Shown: positions 8,401 through 15,000 of the stretch, in pieces
Position numbering within the stretch: the stretch's first letter is position 1
Layout of the letters: every line of letters begins with the position of its first letter
Assembly: GCA_903847285.1 (NCBI GenBank)
Contig: CAINDH010000067.1
Location: 1-21,140, forward strand
Length of the DNA stretch: 21,140 bases
Reading direction: 5' to 3'
Origin: an uncultured Verrucomicrobia subdivision 3 bacterium
GTDB taxonomy: Bacteria; Verrucomicrobiota; Verrucomicrobiae; Limisphaerales; UBA11358
Program-made: the position numbers and the translations under genes
Notes under the pieces: model-generated
What the model was told of the DNA's origin: nothing
The model's input: the letters and a program-made list of their open reading frames with translations, nothing else
Database searches by the model: none

Positions 8401-8959
8401 CAATCTAAAATCAGGAATCAGAAATCAGAAATTAAAAGCGGCGGAAACTGGCACGGCTCACCACAAATTTCTCGAACACTTCGCGATGGACAAGACGGAT
8501 GACCTTGCGGCAGAGGCGGCGCGGCTGGTGCGAGAGAATTATTTGTCACCGGAAGAGGGTGCGTCGTTGGATTTGACGTCGCTGGCGGCATTTTGGAATT
8601 CGCCGCTCGGAAAAAAGATCTCCAGCCACGCTGCGGCGGTGCGGCGCGAACTACCATTCACGGCGCGATTCACTTCAGCCGAGATCGCGGAAATCACCGG
8701 TAAAAATTCTCCGACGGGCATGGAGAATGAATTTGTCATCGTGCAAGGAGTGGCTGACTTGGTCGTGTTGCTGCCGGCAGAAATTTGGCTGGTAGATTTC
8801 AAGACGGATGCCTTGCAAGCCAGCGATTTGGACGAGAAGCTCCAGACCTATGCGCCACAGTTAAAACTTTACGCGGCAGCGCTGGAAAAAATATTTCCGC
8901 AAAAAGTTTTATTACGAGCGTTGCATTTTCTGTCCGCGCACCGAACGGAAACGCTCTAA
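5414..8959 (+). CDS. addA: AddA-type ATP-dependent helicase/exonuclease (UvrD-like helicase plus RecB-type nuclease)
   Basis: Processes double-strand DNA ends for RecA-dependent repair as the helicase-nuclease subunit of AddAB. At 1181 residues it is close to B. subtilis AddA. In order: Q motif LTPSQRQAV (11-19), Walker A AGAGTGKT (29-36, Lys35), TFTEAAAAEM (motif Ia), DEYQD (384-388, Walker B), GDVKQSIYRFR (from 413), SENFRS, SIHQSKGLEFP (from 769), LYVALTRARD (844-853, arginine-finger motif), then a C-terminal PD-(D/E)XK nuclease: GTAHH (1013-1017), GVADL (Asp1115), DFKTD (Asp1128, Lys1130) and YAPQLKLYAAAL. All catalytic residues expected for helicase and nuclease are visible. The partner gene addB is not next to it. 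Three short AT-rich repeat-like inserts lie in frame (7392-7428, 8201-8230, 8402-8437). RecB is less likely because the organisation and length match AddA, but without the partner this is not absolute. Confidence 0.9.
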   Translation: MESAPHPNDSLTPSQRQAVEARGNVLVMAGAGTGKTKTLVARCLDCLERDRATLDELLIVTFTEAAAAEMRQRLRKSLEEKIAASPGETFWQEQTARFDLAHIGTLHGFCLRLVREHFHELDLDPQLAILDEGEARQLADETLAEQFQAHYAGDDPFARAFQNVVQLHGGGRDENIRALVLRLHHYSQARPNAVGWLADELKKFSAAEATDWQHWLLAAIGDWQNEWLTTLKNHETENVKAAELTGLLQQLGKTITRAPATEILAKIIAADVTANYPKGQAGKLRPALGKIFEEAAFLAALAEVKDGRDPLAEDWSWVREHMATILRLAAEFAENFAARKRADGVLDFHDLEQFALKLLWDFPADKPTAGAEMWRAKLKFIFVDEYQDINAAQDKIIAALARDGDTANRFLVGDVKQSIYRFRLADPKIFRDYAQDWRAPSGKYISLSENFRSREGLLQFVNSVCGTIMHAEIGGVVYDAAAKLQFGAPAKRAALGRTVNTMPRAELLIRLKTKPSDVSEDGDGELADLDETTKEARLIALRLKTLSAAHPENEIWDDEKKFFRTAHFSDMAILLRSPRGKAEIYAKEFERAGVPLSVKRGGFFDAAEILDLRSLLELLDNPLQDVPCIAVLRSPLVGLSLDELAEIRLAAKEKHFWTALNSIQNPKSEIKNFLERFARWRQLAKMNSLSECLEAVLGETLYADWLRAQPRGAQRAANVAQFVHLAESFDQFQRQGLFRFLKYIAAQKATDSEPDVPAGTTENAVRLMSIHQSKGLEFPIVALPDLAKGFNEQDLHAEIIFDEVLGLCPKVKPPERGGRYPSLAHWLAQRRQKRGLRGEELRLLYVALTRARDTLVLSATLTEKVWLEKWTQTQSVTPQKIAGAKSFADWLGLWFAQNVSASNLVSGETPWLRWRLVTDAELAGVDSAEIENRKPETETPAPDSAALKKLQIVLGWNYPQPLATKQKAKVSVTELRRMAEESGDEAEQIFSRPKFANLKSGIRNQKLKAAETGTAHHKFLEHFAMDKTDDLAAEAARLVRENYLSPEEGASLDLTSLAAFWNSPLGKKISSHAAAVRRELPFTARFTSAEIAEITGKNSPTGMENEFVIVQGVADLVVLLPAEIWLVDFKTDALQASDLDEKLQTYAPQLKLYAAALEKIFPQKVLLRALHFLSAHRTETL
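7392..7428 (+). repeat. AT-rich in-frame repeat-like insert in addA, copy 1
   Basis: Low-GC stretch encoding roughly NSIQNPKSEIKN (near residues 660-671). It shares the exact 16-mer AAATCAGAAATTAAAA (7412-7427) with copy 2 at 8422-8437. Base composition differs sharply from the GC-rich codons on both sides. It falls in a probable linker between helicase subdomains, outside every named motif. Confidence 0.6.
8201..8230 (+). repeat. Tandem ACCGGAA-like stretch inside addA
   Basis: A short tandem of GAAAACCGG / GAAACCGG / GAAACGG units encodes IENRKPETET (residues 930-939), a charged low-complexity linker before the nuclease domain. It looks like a small repeat insertion similar in character to the neighbouring AT-rich copies, but its sequence is different. 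Confidence 0.45.
8402..8437 (+). repeat. AT-rich in-frame repeat-like insert in addA, copy 2
   Basis: Encodes about NLKSGIRNQKLK (residues 997-1008) just before the nuclease motif GTAHH. It contains an internal tandem AATCAG(G)AATCAG and ends in the same AAATCAGAAATTAAAA as copy 1. The reading frame is kept in both copies. Confidence 0.6.
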
Positions 8960-8964
8960 CTGCC

Positions 8965-9006
8965 GTTACAGTTGGTCGCTTTTTTCAATGCGGATTGCAC
9001 TGTAAC
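8965..9006. other. Inverted repeat between addA and the giant secreted-protein gene
   Basis: Perfect 8-bp arms GTTACAGT (8965-8972) and ACTGTAAC (8999-9006) are separated by 26 bp that contain a TTTTTT run. This lies 6 nt after the addA stop and about 48 nt before the next start. There is no U run after the right arm, so it is not a standard terminator; it could be an operator for the downstream gene. Confidence 0.35.
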
Positions 9007-9054
9007 CAACACAGTGGATGGCGACGATTGCCGTATTTTCGATAGATTGTCGTT

Positions 9055-12000
9055 ATGAATCCCGCCGCCTCATCCAGCCCGTGCCAACTGCGTTTGCGAC
9101 TGCTCCACTTATCACTGCTGGCGCTGCTACCAATTCAATTTTCCACCAGTATCCACGCGCAAACGTCCTGGGCGGCGGCGTCCAGTGGCAATTGGAACAC
9201 CGCCGGCAGTTGGTCGCCTGCCACCGTGCCGGGGGTGGGCACGGCAACCACGATTTCCGTCGCTGGCACTTACACGGTGACTTATGACTCGGCGATGGCC
9301 GCTGCGAGCATCGCGTCGCTCGCGCTTGGTTCGTCCACGCTCACACTTAATCTGACTGCGCCCGGTTTTAATGTCGCCGGATCAACAACGTTCGTGGATA
9401 GCTCGGTGGAAACCGTCAATATCAACAGCGGTGGTGTGATGAACAACGGCACGCTCAACATGGCGAGCCGCGCGGGCAACCTGACCGTGAACACCGGCGG
9501 TATCATGACGAACGCAACCACACAGGTCGCCAACAACAACAGCGTGGATGGCTCGACGCAGTTGAAAATAAACTCCGGCGCGATTGTGAACCTCGGCAAC
9601 GTCACCGTCGGGCGGCACTCGCAAAGCTCGTCACTCGGTTTGAATATTTCCAGCGGCACGATCACGGCGAATAGCATCGACGTGGGTATCCGCAATTCCT
9701 ACGCGAACATGGTCGTCAGCGGCGGCAACACCACGAACCTGGGCAATCTCCGCCTCGGAACCGGGACTGCGACAGCGGGCCGCGAGATTCGTTACAACCA
9801 GACCGGCGGCACGGTCGGCTGCGGCGGAACGGTGGATTTGGCGGTGGCAGGCAGTTATACAGTCTGGTTTAGCGTGCTCAATTCAGGCGCGACATTTTAC
9901 GCGGATGGCATCCGCATTTTTCCGAACGCCGTTTCGAGCGCGGTGGCGCGGATGACGAACAGCGGAAATATTTATCTTGGCGCGAATGGATTAAAAGTTC
10001 TCAACACCGGCGCAGGCAGTTACACCGTCGCGCTCAATGACCAAAGCGTTCTGGCCGCAACAGCGGACTGGGCGGCGAACGTCAACCTGGTTGCACCAAG
10101 CGGAACGATCACTTTCAAATGCGCCGATGCCGGCGGCGCAGCGCATAATGTCACACTCACCAATCCCATCAGCGGCGGCGCGAACGTCACCAAATCCGGC
10201 AACGGCGCGCTCACGCTCCTCGGCGTAAACACCTACAATGGCAGCACTACGGTAAGCGCGGGAACGTTGCTGCTCGGAAACTCCAGCGCGCTCCCGAGAG
10301 GAACGGCGTTGACCATCGGTGGCACGGGCACGGCGGGCAGCGTGGACCTCGCGGGCTTCAGTCCGCAAGTGAGCGGTCTCGCCACGGCGGGCACGGCGGC
10401 GAGCCAACTCATCACCAACAGCAGCGGGGCGAACACCTCCACGCTCACCTTCAGCAACAGCGCGGCGAATTCCACTTTCGGTGGCATCATCGCGGGCGGC
10501 AGCAAACCGGTGGCGCTGACGATTCTCGGTGGCAATCTCACATTGAGCGGACAAAATAATTACGCGGGCAACATTTTCATCAGCAACGGCAAGCTCGCGT
10601 TGAGCGGCGCGGGTTCCACATTCACGGCTTCGCAAATTGTGCTGAGCAACTCCGCGGCGATACTCGACGTGACGGGCATGAGCGGACTCACGCTCGCCGC
10701 CGGTCAAAACCTTTCCGGCTACGGCGTCGTCACCGGCAGTGTGACGGCAGCGAATTGTCCCATCTCGCCCGGCAGCAACGGCAACGGCGGCACCTTGAGC
10801 TTTTCCAACAGCCTCACGTTGACCGGCAACGTCACGAATCAGTTTGACCTGTTGCTCGACCCGAATGCGGCGGGCAGCGACCAAATGATCGTGGGCGGCG
10901 CGTTGAATGTCAGCGGCGTGAACGTGATTAAATTGAATCCGCTTGCCGGTTCGTTGCTTGAAGGAACTTATTCGTTGTTCAAATGCGGATCGGTCGGCAG
11001 CGGCGACACAAATAATTTTCTCCTAACCGGATCGCCGGGCGCGGGTTTGCAAGCGGTCATTAGTGTGACGGCGACGGGCGTTGATCTCATCGTCTCGCTG
11101 GCGGGCGGCGCGGAACGCATCTGGGTTGGCGACGGTGTGGCGAACCAATGGGATTTTGCGACGACCAACTGGCTGCGCGCCAGCGTGCCGGATTTGTTCA
11201 CGAACGGAAATTCCGCCATGTTCGATGACAGTTCAATCAATCCAATCGTGTCGCTGGTGGGCGCGCTGCATCCGCTGTCCGTGACGGTGAATTCCACGAA
11301 CGATTTCACCTTCACTGGCTCAGGAAAAATCACCGGTGCGATCTCAATCGAGAAAACCAATGCCGGCGCGCTGATTTTTTTGACAACGAATGATTACAAC
11401 GGCGTGCTGACGATTGATCAGGGAACCGTTCAAGTCGGCGACGGCGTGGCGGCCGGCACGCTCGGTAGCGGCTCGGTGGAGGACAACGGAATTTTGAAAA
11501 TGCAGCAGCCGTCCAGCAGCACGTTGAGCAACGCCATCAGCGGGACGGGTATTTTGATCCAATCGGGCGCGGCCACGCTCACGCTCGCGGCGAGCAACAC
11601 GTTCAGCGGCGGCACGCTCATCAGTGCGGGGACATTGCAAATCGGCAACGGCAGCACGCTGGGCAACGGTAAGGTGACGAATAATTCAGCGCTCGCCTTC
11701 AACAGTTCCGCCAACAGCACCGTGAGTGCGGTGATCAGCGGCAGCGGCTCGCTCGCGCTACTCGGCGCGGGCACGGTGACGCTCACGGCGGCCAACACTT
11801 ATAGCGGCGCGACAACCATCAGCGCGGGAACGTTGCTCCTCAACGGCACAAACGGAACCGGAGCCGTCACTGTGAACAGCGGTGGCACACTCGGTGGTAA
11901 AGGGAAAATCGGTGGCAGCGTCACGTTGAACAGCGGCGGTATTTTGTCGCCCGGCAGCACGGTCGGCACGCTCACCGTCGTCAGCAACCTGACGGCGAAC

Positions 12001-15000
12001 GCGGGCACGGTTTTGAATTTCGCCATCGGCACGACCAGCGACAAAGTTGTCGTCAGTGGTAATTTGAATCTGTCCGGCACGTTGAACCTCACGGATTCCG
12101 GCGGTCTTGGCAACGGCACTTATACGTTGTTCACTTACGGCGGCAGTTTGGTTTTGAACACCGTCACGTTCGGCACCACGCCTTCGGGAAAACTTTACGA
12201 ACTGGATACCACCACGCCGGGCCAGGTGAATTTGATCGTCGGGGTGATCGCCACAAATGTCCCCGCGTTTCCCGGCGCACTCGGTTTTGGTTCCATCGTG
12301 ACCGGCGGACGCGGCAAGCCGGTCTATCACGTCACCACGCTCGCGGACAGCGGCCCCGGTTCATTCCGCGACGCCGTCGGCACTTCCGGTCGCATCATCG
12401 TCTTTGATGTCGGTGGTTACATTTCGTTGAATTCGGCCGTGAGCGCGAAAGGCAATCTCACCATCGCCGGTCAGACCGCGCCCGGCGGCGGTATCGGGTT
12501 CAAGGGCGGGGAAATTTCCTTCGCCGGTCAGGGCAATATCATCTGCCGCTACATTCGCATCCGCCCCGGCAGCGATACGACCAGCAGCACCGACGACGCG
12601 TTAAGTTTGTATCAGGCGAAGAATGTCATCCTCGACCACTGCTCCTTCGAGTTCGCGCCTTGGAATAACATTGACGGCGTCGGCGACAGCACGCACGTCA
12701 TCACTAATATAACTTTCCAAAGTTGTATCATCGCCGACCCGACCGGCCAGCAATTCGGCTGTCACTCCGAATCCGTTGGTGGAACGTGGTCGTGGTTCTA
12801 CAACATTTTTGCGAACTCGCATAACCGTAATCCACTGGCGAAGGCCAACACCGTTTTCATCAACAACGTGAATTACAATTACTCCGCCGCCTACACCACG
12901 CACACCGGCACGCCATTCAAGCACGATCTCGTGAACAATTATTTCATCTGCGGCCCGGCCTCGTCCGGCGGCGGCAACACCTGGTTCCAGATTGATAACA
13001 ACCAGAGCATGTATTTCACCGGTAACCTGCGCGACACGAGTCTCGACGGCGTGCTAAATGGAAGCACGACGATTCCCCTGCCCGGCTATCAGGGCGGCGG
13101 CACGATTCTTTCTGCGCCGTGGTCCACGTGGGTGACAAATGTTCCGGTCTATTCGCCGCAGTCGGCATTTCGCCTGACCACGTCGCGCGCGGGAACTTTT
13201 CCGCGCGATGAAATGGACACGCTCATCGTGAACCAAGTGAAGACGCTCGGCAACGCGCCCACTGGCACGGGTGCAGGCACGGCGGGGCCAAGCGGTGGAC
13301 TTTACACGAGCCAGACGCAAACCGGTCTCGGCAACAACGGCTACGGAACCATCACCGGCGGCCCCGCACCGCTGGACAGCGACGGCGATGCGATGCCCGA
13401 CTATTGGGAAACTGCCGTGGGCCTAAACATCAATAACGCCAACGACGCCACGAACCTGACTTTGAGCGGCTACTCGCAGCTCGAAGTTTATTTGAACTGG
13501 CTCGGCGACTTGCACGCGGTCGCCGCCATCAACACGAATCTCGACATCGACCTCGCGCAGTTCGCGAGCGGTTTCACGAACGTCAGCCCGGTCTATTCCA
13601 TATCCAACGTCGTGAACGGCACCGTCACGCTGTTGCCAGACGGACACACCGTGCGCTATGCGCCACCGTCAAATTTTGTGTGCCGCGCGAGTTTCTTTTT
13701 CAAAGTCGCTGGCAGCGACGGCACTTCGATGACCAACACGATCGGCCTCGCCATCACCGGCGTCGCGCCCGCGCGGGAACTGACGTGGCGGGGCGATGGC
13801 ATCGCGAACGTCTGGAACATTGCCACCGCTACGAACTGGCTAAACGAAATCACGCCGTCTGTTTTTCACACCGGCGATGAAGTCACGTTCGACAACAGCG
13901 GCTCAAATTCTCCTGCCATCAATCTCACGACCACCGTCTCGCCCGGCAGCCTCACCGTTGCCACCAGCAATAACTATACATTCAGCGGCGTAGGTTCTTT
14001 ATCGGGCATCGGCGCGCTGACCAAATCCGGTTCCGGCACGTTGACGATTGGCACGACGAACAGTCTGTATTCAGGAAATGTTTTTGTGAACGGCGGCACG
14101 CTAGCTCTGACCGCCGGCAGTAGCTTGGGCAACGCGTCCGTGAACTTGAATAACGGCGGGATTTTTAATTTGTTGTCCGGCAGCGCATCCATATTCTTCG
14201 GCGGCTCCGTATCCGTCGCTGCCGGTCAAAACGGCACGCTGGCATCAGGTCAATTGGGTAACGGCTTTTCTGGCGTGATTGCATCTGACGACGCAACCAG
14301 CACACTGAATCTTTCGGGCGGCGTCAGTTTCAGCGGCGTCAGCGCAGCCCAGTTCGATGGTTTCACCGGCACGATCAACATTCCATCGGGCTCGAACTTG
14401 CGCTTCTCCGCGAACAGCAGCGGCAATAGCTACGGCTCGTTGAATCCGGACTTCGTCATCAACGGCACACTCCAACCGCGCAATGCCGGCAACACAGTTC
14501 TGCTCGGACAATTCTCCGGAACCGGCTCGCTCTCCGGCCCGCAGTCCAGCGCCGGCACCGGCGACACGCTATATTTAATTGGTGGAGATAATTCCAGTGC
14601 GAGCTTCAGCGGCAGCATCAGCAGTAATACCGCCGTGGCCGGAAGCACTGTGAGCGTCACCAAGACTGGCACAGGCACGCTGACGTTAGGCGGGTTGAAC
14701 ACGTTCACCGGCACGACAACCGTCGGCAACGGTACACTAATCGTCAACGGCACGAACAACAGCAGCCCCGCCGTAGTTTTGAGCGGCGCGACGCTCGGTG
14801 GCAGCGGGCAGATCGGCGGCGCGGTCACCGTCAACAGCGGCGGCAATCTCGCGCCCGGGGTGGCGGTCGGGACGCTAACACTGGCCAGCGACCTGACGTT
14901 GAATTCTGCAAGTTTGAATTTCGATCTCGCTAACACCACCACCTCCGGCAGCGGCGTGAATGATTTGATATTGCTCAACGGCGGCAACCTCAATTTAAAC

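Noticed and set aside
8960..9054. Intrinsic terminator after addA
   Set aside because: The 8-bp inverted repeat has a 26-nt loop and its T run lies inside the loop instead of after the stem.
9991..10884. 297-codon open frame on the minus strand inside the giant gene
   Set aside because: It is antisense to the PATR region; its Arg/Ala/Glu-rich, featureless product is what GC-rich Gly/Ser/Thr repeat codons give when read backwards. Similar antisense frames recur along the whole gene (for example 11758-12330 and 14430-15017).
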